A stretch of 64,000 nucleotides of DNA from Thiodiazotropha sp040793985 (GCA_040793985.1 JBFNJI010000002.1:186001-250000); one strand, 5' to 3'; positions 7,715-17,263 are shown, counted from the first letter of the stretch. Notes: generated by a model not told the origin, from the sequence alone. Made by a program: numbers and translations.

Positions 7715-8260
7715 TCACTCACACCAATGTTGTGGTTGATTTAATGCCTCTGCACACCGAACCTTCCCCTTAACCCTCCCGATAATCCCTTCTTTTAATC
7801 CCAATACCATCCATGCATCTGCATTGTGTTCAGGTATCGGATAGGGAGCTTCAAGACCAAGTATGCCAGCCGTACTGAAACCAAAACGTGGATAGTAGGT
7901 TGGATGTCCGAGAACAAAGACCATATCTATCCCTGCCTTTTTTAACCGCTCTATACCCTCATTGACCAGTTGAGCACCAATCCCCTGGTTTTGCGTTTCA
8001 GGCAAAATCCCTAGCGGTGCCAATAGCTGTGCTGAAACAGCTTCGGTGGATTGGGTGACAACTGCGTTTGTATAGAGAACATGGCCGACAATTTTAGCAT
8101 TTTCCACGGCTACCAGAGACAACAATGGAAATGCTTTTTCGTCCTTGAGTAAATCGCTGACCAGGCCTGCGATCACTGGGCCTTCGTCTTCTCCGAATGC
8201 CTGGGTATGTACGTATTCGATTCCAAATCTATCAGTTTCTGAGGACTCTCTGATTTTCAT
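7715..8260 (-). CDS. GNAT-family N-acetyltransferase (YhbS-like)
   Basis: This 181-residue protein has the GNAT core: an N-terminal IRESSETDRFGIEYVHTQAF, a central strand LLAPLGILPETQNQGIG, and the acetyl-CoA pyrophosphate loop QNQGIGAQLVNEG. The downstream GHPTYYPRFGF is characteristic of the YhbS-type group (COG3153), whose members acetylate small molecules or RNA/protein targets that differ between species. The substrate is unknown. The gene is monocistronic. Confidence 0.88.
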   Translation of the reverse strand: MKIRESSETDRFGIEYVHTQAFGEDEGPVIAGLVSDLLKDEKAFPLLSLVAVENAKIVGHVLYTNAVVTQSTEAVSAQLLAPLGILPETQNQGIGAQLVNEGIERLKKAGIDMVFVLGHPTYYPRFGFSTAGILGLEAPYPIPEHNADAWMVLGLKEGIIGRVKGKVRCAEALNQPQHWCE

Positions 8261-8772
8261 GGATCTATTATAAGGCTAATATTAAGGGGCAGGGACAGTT
8301 TTTTAGCTAACGATATACGCTGCTGCTGAAGATGACAGGATTGTTTATCCAAGTCGGGAATCGACAGCGTCCTCCGGCGGGGTGCCTGGACGAGAGTCTT
8401 GAGGGAATTTATGGTGGGATTGCTTCAAACTCCGGACTTAGCGATAGGCTCCGCCTCCGAAAGCCGAAATCTTTGCGCCTCTGTCAGTTGTTGCGAATAT
8501 GCTGGTGCGCTGCAAAATTCCCCATCGTAAGTATCTATACTTCTTGATATTACATTGTATGATCGTCACTAAGGATATATAACTTCCATTGAGTGGTTGT
8601 GGCCACGATTGGACCATATGTCTTAAACTTTAGGTGATGGTGACGGATATTCTTACTCACAAACAGCCGATAGGGATGTGGTTGCTGCTTGTGATTGCCA
8701 CCAGGGAGAGGGGTGTCAAGCTAGAGCCACAGGGGAAGGGAACAGTGAATTAACACAGATACAGCGATTGTC
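8261..8772. other. Intergenic region between divergent GNAT and RpfC-like genes
   Basis: About 510 bp with no supported gene. The 71-codon plus frame at 8332-8547 has no domain and poor composition. The left end must hold the GNAT promoter and the right end the promoter of the RpfC-like kinase. GGGAAGG precedes the ATG at 8773 only at a distance, so the kinase may be weakly translated or start differently. Confidence 0.4.
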
Positions 8773-11277
8773 ATGCAACTCAATACGCTAACCGATCGAC
8801 TCAAGACCGCGCCAGACCGCGAATGGGAACAGTCATTGGTACGTGTGACAATTGCAGTACTGATGATTGGCTACTGCCTGTTGTTGCTTTTCTGGACCCC
8901 GCAGGACGAACAGGTTCGGATGCTCTGCGGTATCGCCTTTCTCTACCTTATTGTCGCATTCGGTATTGTTGTCGCGATATCCATTCAACCGAAAAAGTAT
9001 CAACTGCGCCGATATCTCACAATGTTATTTGATGTGGGTATGGTCACCTGGGCGATGTGGGCGGGTGGCGAATGCGCGGCAATGCTCTATGTCTTCTATC
9101 TCTGGATAAGTCTGGGCAATGGGTTTCGTTTCGGCACTCACTCGCTCTATCTGACGAGTGGGCTCAGCATGATCGGCTTCAGTTCCGTTATAGTCAGCAA
9201 TGAGTTCTGGCAGCAACATCAACTGTTGGGTGCAGGCCTCATGGTGGGGCTCTTGATAACATCTCTCTATGTGACACTGTTGTTGAAACGTTTGGAGAAT
9301 GAGAAGCTACGGGCTGAGGAGGCCAGCAGAGCGAAGAGCCGGTTTCTAGCGAATATGAGCCATGAGATCCGTACCCCTCTGAACGGCGTGGTCGGTATGA
9401 CCGATCTGCTTGCAGGAACCCCGATGGGTGTCGAGCAGCGTGAGATTATGCGAACGATTCAGGCCTCGGCCGAAACCTTGCTGAGTCTGATAGAAGATAT
9501 CCTCGACTTCTCGAAAATCGAGGCAGGCAAGGTGGAGGTCTCGATTCAAGACCTCGATATCGTACGCTTCGTCAATGATATCCTCGCCATGTTGCAGCCA
9601 AGCGCGGATGCCAAATCGATAAAACTGAACAATGTCATCGATATGTCGGTGCCGCTGGTGGTCCGTACCGACTCGCAATTGCTGCGACAGATATTGATCA
9701 ACCTGCTCAATAATGCGATCAAGTTTACCGATAAGGGAAGTGTCACTCTGCGGGTCTCTCCAGCTACGCCCAAAGATGGGAAAAATCCCAACCACAGGTT
9801 GTTGTTCGAAGTCATCGATACCGGGATAGGTATATCGGAAACCCAGCAGCAGCGTATCTTTGAACGCTTTACTCAAGGTGATGAAACTCCAGCCAGTCAC
9901 CTCTCGGGCAGTGGTTTGGGTACTACGATTACAAAGCAGTTGGTTGAGTTGCTTGGAGGGGAAGTCGGTGTCGAAAGTCGTCTTGGTGAAGGTAGTCGTT
10001 TCTGGTTCGATTTACCCGCTTTGCCTGGAAAACTTATGGTTGATGATATCCGCCTGGATGAAGTGAAGGTACTGTTGTTTGCGGATCCGCTCGCAGAGAG
10101 CAATCAAATACTTGACCATCTCCAGGAATGGCAGATGCTGACCAAAGTCTGCAGTAGTGTCACTGACGGTTTTCTTGAGTTACTGAATGCGGAGAAAATG
10201 GACGCACCGTTTGATATCGCGATCATAGACGAGAATCAAGCCGGCCTTGGTGTTGAGGAACTGGTCAGTGCAATCAGGGCTGAGTCGAGCCTGGACAGAG
10301 TTGCAATCATCTGTGTTAGGAGTGATATGCCGAATGGTGAAGACGACGGCTGTTCAGCAGTTGTTACAACGCCGGTCAGTGCCGAGAAACTCCAGCACGC
10401 ACTACTCTACACACTGAAGAAAAGAGAGGGTGGAGATGCCGGTGCTGGCACCAAGATCTTTAAATCAATGTCACAGGGTGAGTCCGGAGTATCAAGGATT
10501 TTGCTGGCAGAAGACAACATTATCAATCAGAAAGTTGTGAAAAAGATTTTGGAGTTACAGGGTCATATGGTCGACGTGGTTGGGAATGGCGATGAGGCGA
10601 TCTCTTTATTGGAGGCAAAGAGCTATGACCTGGGAATTGTCGATCTGCAAATGCCCGATGTGGGTGGTATAGATGTCATCAAACATTATCGTGCCATGCA
10701 TATCGACCAAGAACAGATGCCGTTTATGGTTATCACTGCAAATGCTACAAAGGAGGCTATCAAGCAGTGTGATGAGGTTGGGGTGAATGCCTATCTCACC
10801 AAACCTATCCGATCTTCCCATCTTCTCGAAGTTGTGAACCGTATTCTGGGGGTGGAAGAGTTAAACATCCCGGCTGACACTTTGATGGATCAGCCCATGA
10901 GGCGGACTGAGGCATTAAAAGATATCCAGGTCCTCGATCACAAGACACTCTCCGATTTGGAGAAACTGAGTAAAGATCCAGGATTTTTGCAGAGTATGAC
11001 CGACAGTTTTTTTCGCGACAGTGATGAATTGCTGATCAATATGCAGCAGTCTCTGGAGGAGGGCAATCTACACCAATACCGGGATTGTGCCCATGCCATT
11101 GCCGACAATGCATCGGGAATGGGAGCCTTCTCATTGAAGACGGTCTGCTCCGCGGTATCTGCTATCGAGAAAGCCGAGTTCGATAGTCACGGAGTGAAGA
11201 TGTTGGCGAAGATATCATCAACCTACTCCGTGACCTGCCAGGCGCTGCATCACTACCTGCAGCAGCGGGAGCATTAA
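8773..11277 (+). CDS. rpfC: RpfC-like hybrid sensor histidine kinase (TM-HisKA-HATPase-REC-REC-Hpt)
   Basis: This 834-residue inner-membrane sensor has an N-terminal RpfC-type input domain of about five helices (residues 25-175, with FDVGMVTWAMW and YLWISLGNGFRFG). HisKA follows with FLANMSHEIRTPLNG (His197), then HATPase_c (NLLNNAIKFT, DTGIGI, GSGLGTTITKQ). A divergent receiver lies at about 430-545. A canonical receiver (ILLAEDN...) has phospho-Asp D624 and KP. A C-terminal Hpt has H774 in AHAIADNASGMGA. RpfC senses DSF fatty-acid signals in Xanthomonas and passes phosphate to RpfG. The RpfG homologue lies on the opposite strand (13229-14287). No RpfF synthase is in the window, so the ligand is unproven. 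Confidence 0.82.
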   Translation: MQLNTLTDRLKTAPDREWEQSLVRVTIAVLMIGYCLLLLFWTPQDEQVRMLCGIAFLYLIVAFGIVVAISIQPKKYQLRRYLTMLFDVGMVTWAMWAGGECAAMLYVFYLWISLGNGFRFGTHSLYLTSGLSMIGFSSVIVSNEFWQQHQLLGAGLMVGLLITSLYVTLLLKRLENEKLRAEEASRAKSRFLANMSHEIRTPLNGVVGMTDLLAGTPMGVEQREIMRTIQASAETLLSLIEDILDFSKIEAGKVEVSIQDLDIVRFVNDILAMLQPSADAKSIKLNNVIDMSVPLVVRTDSQLLRQILINLLNNAIKFTDKGSVTLRVSPATPKDGKNPNHRLLFEVIDTGIGISETQQQRIFERFTQGDETPASHLSGSGLGTTITKQLVELLGGEVGVESRLGEGSRFWFDLPALPGKLMVDDIRLDEVKVLLFADPLAESNQILDHLQEWQMLTKVCSSVTDGFLELLNAEKMDAPFDIAIIDENQAGLGVEELVSAIRAESSLDRVAIICVRSDMPNGEDDGCSAVVTTPVSAEKLQHALLYTLKKREGGDAGAGTKIFKSMSQGESGVSRILLAEDNIINQKVVKKILELQGHMVDVVGNGDEAISLLEAKSYDLGIVDLQMPDVGGIDVIKHYRAMHIDQEQMPFMVITANATKEAIKQCDEVGVNAYLTKPIRSSHLLEVVNRILGVEELNIPADTLMDQPMRRTEALKDIQVLDHKTLSDLEKLSKDPGFLQSMTDSFFRDSDELLINMQQSLEEGNLHQYRDCAHAIADNASGMGAFSLKTVCSAVSAIEKAEFDSHGVKMLAKISSTYSVTCQALHHYLQQREH

Positions 11278-11280
11278 TAA

Positions 11281-11327
11281 GGTTCGACAATAGGGAGAAC
11301 CATAGCGACTCGCTATTGAGTCTAATG
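11281..11327. terminator. Possible bidirectional terminator between convergent Rpf genes
   Basis: Two short inverted repeats lie in the 44-bp gap: GGTTC/GAACC (11281-11285 with 11297-11301) and GACTC/GAGTC flanking GCTATT just after. Stems are only 5 bp, so the call is weak. Confidence 0.3.
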
Positions 11328-13232
11328 TTGGTTTTTCTGCAGCGCCGCGGCACGTTGAGATAGGTAGTGGGTATAGGCTTGTAAGGTCAGGTTGAAGGTC
11401 CTTTCCAACTCCTCGAATACTTGATGGCCTCTATATTCAAACTCTTGAGCGCGTAGCTTGGTTGCCTGTCGGCTAAGTTCATAGAGCGCAAATGCACCAA
11501 GTTGACCCGCGCTATCCAGTAAAATCTGCGCCTGATCGAGAAACTGGCCGAACTGTTTCCGTTCCACGGCCTCGCGCATGGTACGCAGAATGCAAGCCCC
11601 TTCAGCCTCGAATATCTTGTATAAGTCATTTATGAATGCAATCCCGCTGTCGAGTCGTTCCAGGCGCAGCAGGGTCATGTGATCGAGCAGATTGGCGTTT
11701 TGAAACTGGGTTACATTGTTTACAACCGACGAGTGGCTGAAGTGCTTGCCGGGCCGTACGCTTGACTGATGCTGGGTAAGCAATGTTGGGATTATCTCAA
11801 GCAGATCCTTGGCTACCACGGGCTTGAAGAGACAGGCCTGGACCTCAACCGAGCGGCATAGGCGGAGCGTTTCCGCACTGTTTTCATCACTTAGGAATAC
11901 AAAGGGCACCCACTGCTTGTAGGGTGTGGTAAAGCGGTGCAGTTTGAGTACCTGGCTGCCACTCATGATAGGGAGTTTAATATTGACTATGGCAAGGTCG
12001 ATGGGTTGCTCGTCGAGGGTATCAAGCGTCTGATCCCCATCGTCCGCCATGCGTACCTGATATCCTGCCTGGATCAATAGCTTGCTGAGTGCGGTGCGCT
12101 CGGATGATGCTGTGTCGGCAAGTAGGATGATTCCTTTTTTCGTCCGGCTGTATCTGTTTGCCCTGTGTTCCGAGAGGCTGACGATGTTGTCGGCATTGGG
12201 AAACCGCTGCTGTTCCCCGTGGAGGGCATCGAAAAGTTGGGCTTTGTTCAGTGGGCTATCGAGGAGAGCTGTATACCCTGCCTTATACAGGCGCTGCGAT
12301 TGATAGTGGATGGCGGAAGGACTCTTGAAACAGATTAACCGCAAGCCCTCAAGCTTGGCCTCATCCCGAATGAGTTGCGCCAGCGAGAGGGGATCGAGGT
12401 CCAATCCGTGCTGATCGACAATCAGAGTCGTATAAGAGACAAATCTATCGACCTGGCTGCGTGACAGCATGTGTCTGAAAGCCTGAACGCAATTTTTGCT
12501 GATGGTGTAGTCGTAACCCCAGTCGTTGAGATGATCCGACAAGTGTGCCAGTCGTTTATCGTTATTCGATACGATAAGGATGCGCAGTCCAGACACCCCC
12601 GCAATAGGGGCTATGAATTGGGTCGCATGCTGCCGGGTGAGGCTGGGATTCGGTAGCTCTTCATCTTGCGTGCTAGCGTCGGTTCGCGGCCTTTGCCTGC
12701 CGAATGCAGATATCAGCAGCGGCAAGACAGAATTGATGCTTGCCGCGATTACCACTATCAGTGTCAGGGCAACGGCTGATTGCAACTCCAGTTGTAAGGG
12801 CGTGAAGCCGGTCAGGGTGAAAAGGATTGAGGCAAAAGCCGCGGGCATGGCGATAATCAGGTGATGCGGACCCAAGGATCTGGTCATATAGAGCAGTAGG
12901 GCACTGAGTGGCAATGTCACATGAACCGGCAGCCCGGACATTGCCATCACGGCGAGATAGATCTGGTCGAAAACCACCAGTGGCCCATGTAGCAGTAGCG
13001 GGCGATGGTAGGATTTCGCCAGCGTGATGAGTTGGATCAAGCGTATCAGTGCATAGTAGGAAGCTAATGTGAGGGTGGCAAGCTTATCCGGCGACGGGGT
13101 TTGCCAGACAAGCTCTCCTGCCAGGTAGCAGATCACGATACAACTGACCGCCAATGCAGCGGTGTGGTAGTGGCGATCAGTGGAGGTCGGGTCGGCTGTA
13201 CCTGACCGGCCCTGTGCGAAAAACAGTTTCAC
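11322..13232 (-). CDS. RpfH-like membrane pseudo-hybrid protein: RpfC-type input, two degenerate receivers, dead Hpt
   Basis: This 636-residue protein resembles the RpfC-like kinase with the kinase core deleted. Residues 25-180 hold several membrane helices. Receiver 1 (about 215-340) keeps an Asp at the acceptor place (D273) but has a poor acidic pocket (ILIVSNND). Receiver 2 (about 365-490) has IVNIKLPIMSG, with Asn417 where the phospho-Asp should be. The C-terminal Hpt-like domain reads DQAQILLDSAGQLGA, with Gln569 in place of the phospho-His. The ATG overlaps the RpfG-like stop by 4 bp, so the two are co-translated. Xanthomonas RpfH is a membrane protein related to the RpfC input domain, encoded between rpfC and rpfG; this one is longer. 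A scaffold or signal-modulating role is inferred. Confidence 0.72.
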   Translation of the reverse strand: MKLFFAQGRSGTADPTSTDRHYHTAALAVSCIVICYLAGELVWQTPSPDKLATLTLASYYALIRLIQLITLAKSYHRPLLLHGPLVVFDQIYLAVMAMSGLPVHVTLPLSALLLYMTRSLGPHHLIIAMPAAFASILFTLTGFTPLQLELQSAVALTLIVVIAASINSVLPLLISAFGRQRPRTDASTQDEELPNPSLTRQHATQFIAPIAGVSGLRILIVSNNDKRLAHLSDHLNDWGYDYTISKNCVQAFRHMLSRSQVDRFVSYTTLIVDQHGLDLDPLSLAQLIRDEAKLEGLRLICFKSPSAIHYQSQRLYKAGYTALLDSPLNKAQLFDALHGEQQRFPNADNIVSLSEHRANRYSRTKKGIILLADTASSERTALSKLLIQAGYQVRMADDGDQTLDTLDEQPIDLAIVNIKLPIMSGSQVLKLHRFTTPYKQWVPFVFLSDENSAETLRLCRSVEVQACLFKPVVAKDLLEIIPTLLTQHQSSVRPGKHFSHSSVVNNVTQFQNANLLDHMTLLRLERLDSGIAFINDLYKIFEAEGACILRTMREAVERKQFGQFLDQAQILLDSAGQLGAFALYELSRQATKLRAQEFEYRGHQVFEELERTFNLTLQAYTHYLSQRAAALQKNQH

Positions 13233-14287
13233 GCATCGGTCCTTCTGGGAGTGGCTTTCAATGCATGGTGGATCAATTCTACCTCCTGTAGTTCACTGAG
13301 AAAGGCTTCTGCGCAGTCCGGATCGAAGTGTTTTCCCCGCTCATCGCTAATATATTCGATTGCCTTCTCAATTGGCCAGCACTTTTTGTAGGGCCTGTCG
13401 GTGACCAGTGCATCAAACACGTCAGCGATGGCTACAATCCGTGCTTCAAGGGGTATGCTGTCGCCCTTGAGCCCATGCGGGTAGCCCCCGCCATTGAATT
13501 TTTCGTGGTGATTCAATGCGATAACAGCACCGGTCTGAATATACTTCGAGAGGCTGTCCTTGAGTATCTCATAACCCAGCAAGGTGTGGCGTTGCATGAT
13601 TTTATACTCTTCTGGTGTCAGTCGGCCCGGTTTCAGCAGGATGGCATCGGGGATGCCGATTTTCCCGATATCATGCATTGGAGCAGACTGGGCAATCAAA
13701 TCACATCGTTCGTGAGATAGGCCCAGGTGGTGGGCGATCAGCTTTGAGTAGCGGGAGATTCGCAGGATGTGGTTACCTGTATCCTCATCCCGGTATTCCC
13801 CCGCCTTTGCCAGCCTCATCAGGGTCTCTTGCTCCCTGTCACGCAGTTCCTGGGTTGTTTTGCGTATCTCCCGTTCGAGCAGAAGCGCTCGATCCTTGAT
13901 CAGCTTTCGCTGCAGGCTCATGGTGAGCATGTTGTGGCATCTGGCGCGGCACTCGGTATGGTCAATGGGCTTGGTGATGAAATCGTTGGCACCGGACTCG
14001 AGTGCGAGATAGCGAACCGATTGATCCTCCACGCAGGTGACGATCATTACCGGCACATCATTGCACCGGGGGATTCGCCTCAACCACTTGATAAACTCGA
14101 TGCCATCCATCTGTGGCATCTTGTAATCTGTGATCACCAGGTCTATATCATGGGATTTGGCCCATTCCAGTGCCTGGGTAGGGTCGGCGAAGCAGGTCGA
14201 TGAGATATCCTTATCTATCGTTCCGACCAATTCCTGCAATATCATCCTGGTGATAGATTGGTCGTCAATGATAAGTACTTGAGACAT
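13229..14287 (-). CDS. rpfG: RpfG-like response regulator with HD-GYP c-di-GMP phosphodiesterase
   Basis: This 352-residue cytosolic protein has an N-terminal receiver (LIIDDQS acidic pair, phospho-Asp in LVITDYKMPQMDG, Lys in ITKPID). A linker helix leads to an HD-GYP domain with MHDIGKIGIPD (metal-binding HD), RHTLLGYEIL, and HHEKFNGGGYPHGLKGD, the GYP signature. HD-GYP enzymes hydrolyse c-di-GMP; RpfG does so when phosphorylated by RpfC. Length and layout match RpfG. It is the first gene of a two-gene operon overlapping the RpfH-like gene by 4 bp and convergent with the RpfC-like gene. Confidence 0.88.
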   Translation of the reverse strand: MSQVLIIDDQSITRMILQELVGTIDKDISSTCFADPTQALEWAKSHDIDLVITDYKMPQMDGIEFIKWLRRIPRCNDVPVMIVTCVEDQSVRYLALESGANDFITKPIDHTECRARCHNMLTMSLQRKLIKDRALLLEREIRKTTQELRDREQETLMRLAKAGEYRDEDTGNHILRISRYSKLIAHHLGLSHERCDLIAQSAPMHDIGKIGIPDAILLKPGRLTPEEYKIMQRHTLLGYEILKDSLSKYIQTGAVIALNHHEKFNGGGYPHGLKGDSIPLEARIVAIADVFDALVTDRPYKKCWPIEKAIEYISDERGKHFDPDCAEAFLSELQEVELIHHALKATPRRTDA

Positions 14288-14877
14288 ATTAACAAGGTTT
14301 CGTTTTACATTGTTGTAATGGCCCTAGAGTCATCTTCATCGCAATGGCGTCCCGCGGAGGGGTCCTTCATTAGCTTAGACGTTTGCATGGACCTCATGAT
14401 TTGAGCAGGAAATATACCGTTAGAGACCTGCCATGCGCTTTAACGGCACAATCAGTCAATACTTGACTCGTCCCTGATTGTATAACCGATCAGTCAGCAT
14501 GCGGGGATAATCTCAACATTCAATCACCCGGGATTTCCAGGTTGCCTTGGTAAATCATCACGTAAATCAGCTAAAGAAAACAGGAAGAATTGGTGTTCAG
14601 CCTAGGAACATCTCCATGCTATACCCTTATGGTATATGAATTAACTTCCTGAAATATTAACTGATTATCGATTTTGATGCGAGTGGTGCCAGTCACAAAT
14701 CCTGTAGAAATTGCTGTAGGCATATTCAGCTCGGTTGTGGCGGGTGGACTTGCCACAATTCTAACAGGTCGCAATTGGTATACCCCCCGCAGTTCCTCGC
14801 CGTTGGGTATATGCGACTTTCCTCATAACCGGCTAGCCCGTAGAATTGTCCTCTTACATGATTGGAGCGAAAGTATC
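14288..14877. other. Intergenic region upstream of the Rpf operon and the P-loop ATPase gene
   Basis: Nothing is supported from 14288 to about 14676. The frame of the following ATPase gene stays open back to a TTG at 14674 and ATG at 14677. That would add 68 residues including a hydrophobic stretch (VGIFSSVVAGGLATIL). I consider this extension less likely than a start at 14878, but it cannot be excluded. The promoter of the rpfG operon must lie at the left end. Confidence 0.4.
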
Positions 14878-15744
14878 GTGAGATTGAGTGTTGATGAGTT
14901 TCGTGCCTGGGACCGGAAATGCGTAACCCTATTGGGCATGTCCGGTGTCGGTAAGACCCGGTTGTCGAATCTGCTGCGGCGGAAGGATTGGTTTCACTAT
15001 TCAGGTGATTACCGAATTGGCACTCGCTATCTGGACGAGCCCATTCTAGACAGTATCAAAGAGCAGGCGATGCGCGTGCCTCTGCTGCGTGATCTGTTGC
15101 GTTCGGATTCGATATTCATACGCAACAATATCGCCTTCAACAACCTGAAACCGGTCTCCACCTTTCTCGGTATGCTGGGTAACCCTGAATTGGGCGGCAT
15201 GCCGCTGACAGAGTTCAAACGTCGACAGAATCTGCATCGACAGGCTGAGATCGCCGCGATGTACGATGTGCCGAGCTTTATACGTAAATCCCGCATGATT
15301 TACGGCTATTCCAATTTCATCAACGATGTAGGCGGCAGCTTGTGTGAACTGGATGAGCCCGGCCTGCTCGAGTTTCTCGCAGAGCACTCGCTGATCATCT
15401 ACATCAAGGCAACCGAGGAGGATGAAGCGGCCTTGATCGCACGCTCTATGTCGCACCCGAAACCACTCTATTATCGAGAGGCGTTTCTTGATGAACACCT
15501 GGCGGAGTATATGCAATTCAAAGAGATCGACTATGTCTCATTGATCGACCCGTATGACTTCGGCCGCTGGGTATTTCCGCGCCTTTTTCGTGCCAGAATT
15601 CCGCGCTACGAGGCTATTGCCCGGGATTATGGCTACACAGTGACCACCAAGGAGCTCTCTGCTATCGAGGATGAAGCCGATTTCCTGCTATTGCTGGAGA
15701 GGGTAATCGGCAGTGAGTCGAGTGGTCACTCTATCGCGCTTTGA
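14878..15744 (+). CDS. P-loop ATPase of unknown function, next to metA
   Basis: The 288-residue form starts at a GTG with GGAG about 10 bp upstream and begins VRLSVDEFRAWDRK. The Walker A motif GMSGVGKT has its Lys at residue 26, right at the N-terminus. Later blocks include IYGYSNFINDVGGSLCELDE and LIIYIKATEED, which look like Walker B/kinase-like features of a nucleotide-kinase fold. It has no transmembrane segment in this form. The stop lies 12 bp before metA on the same strand, a spacing that suggests an operon. Family members of this type are annotated simply as ATPases; the role is unknown. Confidence 0.75.
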   Translation: MRLSVDEFRAWDRKCVTLLGMSGVGKTRLSNLLRRKDWFHYSGDYRIGTRYLDEPILDSIKEQAMRVPLLRDLLRSDSIFIRNNIAFNNLKPVSTFLGMLGNPELGGMPLTEFKRRQNLHRQAEIAAMYDVPSFIRKSRMIYGYSNFINDVGGSLCELDEPGLLEFLAEHSLIIYIKATEEDEAALIARSMSHPKPLYYREAFLDEHLAEYMQFKEIDYVSLIDPYDFGRWVFPRLFRARIPRYEAIARDYGYTVTTKELSAIEDEADFLLLLERVIGSESSGHSIAL

Positions 15745-15756
15745 CCGGGAGCCGTC

Positions 15757-16824
15757 ATGCCATTGGTTGCACACACAGACCTGCCTACTTTCAATCGCCT
15801 GCGCCAGGAGGGACAGAATGTCCTGTCGCCGGAACGGGCGACCCACCAGCATATTCGTGAACTGCATATCGGCCTGCTCAACATGATGCCCGACACCGCC
15901 ATCGAGGCGACTGAGCGGCAGTTCTTCCGCCTGGTGGGAGAGGCCAACCCCATCGCACAGTTTTTTCTCCATCCATTCACCCTGGCGGAACTGCCACGTG
16001 GTGAGAAGGCCAAGGCCCATATCGATACCTATTACGAGACCTTTGACCAGATCAAACGGGACGGACTGGACGCATTGATCATCACTGGCGCCAATGTGAC
16101 TCAACCCGATCTCGCTCAGGAGGCCTTCTGGACACCGCTGACGGAAGTGGTCGACTGGGCCTATGACAACGTGACTTCGGTACTCTGCTCATGCCTGGCA
16201 ACGCATGCTGTGGTGCAGTCCCACCATGGTCAGAAACGCACCCATATGGGGGATAAACTCTGGGGTGTCTACAGCCATCGGGTAATGGATCGCAAGCACC
16301 CGCTTGTAAATGACGTGAATACCCGTTTCGATGTTCCTCACTCCCGTTTCAATCAGATTACCCGGGGGCAGTTCCAGCAGGCGGGACTAAACGTATTGGT
16401 GGAGAGCGAAGAGGGCGGTGTCCATCTGGCGGTCAGTGAAGATGGCCTCAGGGTGGTCTATTTCCAGGGGCATCCCGAATATGACACCATCAGTCTTCTC
16501 AAGGAGTACAAACGGGAGGTTACCCTCTACTTCCGAGGGCAGCGAGGAGACTACCCACCATTTCCGGATAATTACTTCACCCTGCGCAACCAGGCGATTT
16601 TCAATGAATATCGGGAGCGCCTTGAACTGGCCAGGTCAAATCGGTCTGAGATGCCGGAGTTTCCCGAAGCCCTGGTTGTCGATACCTTGGACAACACCTG
16701 GCATGACACCGCCGAAGCGGTGATTGGCAATTGGATAGGTCTGGTCTACCAGATCACCCACCATATCCGCAACATCCCCTTCATGGAAGGTGTGGACCCC
16801 GACAACCCACTCGGTCTGTTGTAG
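15757..16824 (+). CDS. metA: Homoserine O-succinyltransferase (MetA family)
   Basis: This 355-residue cytosolic enzyme activates homoserine by acylation, the first committed step of methionine synthesis. The nucleophilic Cys146 sits in CSCLATHA, and the catalytic His239 and Glu241 lie in FQGHPEYD, matching the MetA triad. The start (HIGLLNMMPDTAIEATERQF) and LIITGAN blocks are also typical. It is about 45 residues longer than E. coli MetA because of a C-terminal extension (after about residue 300) seen in a long subgroup. Succinyl-CoA versus acetyl-CoA use cannot be decided by eye. It is downstream of, and likely co-transcribed with, the P-loop ATPase. Confidence 0.9.
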   Translation: MPLVAHTDLPTFNRLRQEGQNVLSPERATHQHIRELHIGLLNMMPDTAIEATERQFFRLVGEANPIAQFFLHPFTLAELPRGEKAKAHIDTYYETFDQIKRDGLDALIITGANVTQPDLAQEAFWTPLTEVVDWAYDNVTSVLCSCLATHAVVQSHHGQKRTHMGDKLWGVYSHRVMDRKHPLVNDVNTRFDVPHSRFNQITRGQFQQAGLNVLVESEEGGVHLAVSEDGLRVVYFQGHPEYDTISLLKEYKREVTLYFRGQRGDYPPFPDNYFTLRNQAIFNEYRERLELARSNRSEMPEFPEALVVDTLDNTWHDTAEAVIGNWIGLVYQITHHIRNIPFMEGVDPDNPLGLL

Positions 16825-17186
16825 TGGCAGGATGGGTCAGGGCTGACGCTAAGGATTTGCCTTTACCGCTTAAGCTAGATAGATCGCCGCGGGACGGGTT
16901 GAAATCGGCACCGGCCTGCCGCGCCCCATATCGATGGGTGTGGGCTAAGAGGATTCTCTACGATTGAGCACTACCAGTAGAGGTTGCCGGGTGCCGGGCG
17001 GCTTCGACCAGGGTGCCTGTATTTGCCACGATGTTTATCACGTCGTCGATTGCTATGACAGTGGACTATTTGCGTCAGCACCGCATACGTCGAAGCGGGA
17101 TGCAGACTACAGGACAAGGGATTATCTGATGCCAGGGTATCGAGTTCCATGGGTGCTTGGCTTGGGCACTAAGCACCTACAGGAGA
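16825..17186. other. Intergenic region between metA and tRNA-Asp
   Basis: About 360 bp with no supported gene. Frames running through it (16731-16967 and 16964-17281, plus) have poor composition, and the second reads antisense through the tRNA. No clear terminator for metA was found. Confidence 0.5.
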
Positions 17187-17263
17187 TGGCGGAGCGGACG
17201 GGACTCGAACCCGCGACCCCCGGCGTGACAGGCCGGTATTCTAACCAACTGAACTACCGCTCC
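17187..17263 (-). tRNA. tRNA-Asp (anticodon GTC)
   Basis: The minus strand folds as a complete cloverleaf of 77 nt. The acceptor GGAGCGG pairs with CCGCTCC, followed by discriminator G and an encoded CCA (17187-17189). The D-arm has TTCAGTTGGTTAGAA, the anticodon loop is CCTGTCACG with GTC, and the T-arm has GGGTTCGAGTCCC. It lies 40 bp downstream of the inositol-monophosphatase gene on the same strand. Confidence 0.97.

Noticed and set aside
8332..8547. 71-codon plus-strand frame
   Set aside because: It has poor composition, no ribosome site and no domain.
14462..14485. TTGACT and TATAAC as a promoter
   Set aside because: The spacer is only about 12 bp, too short for sigma-70.
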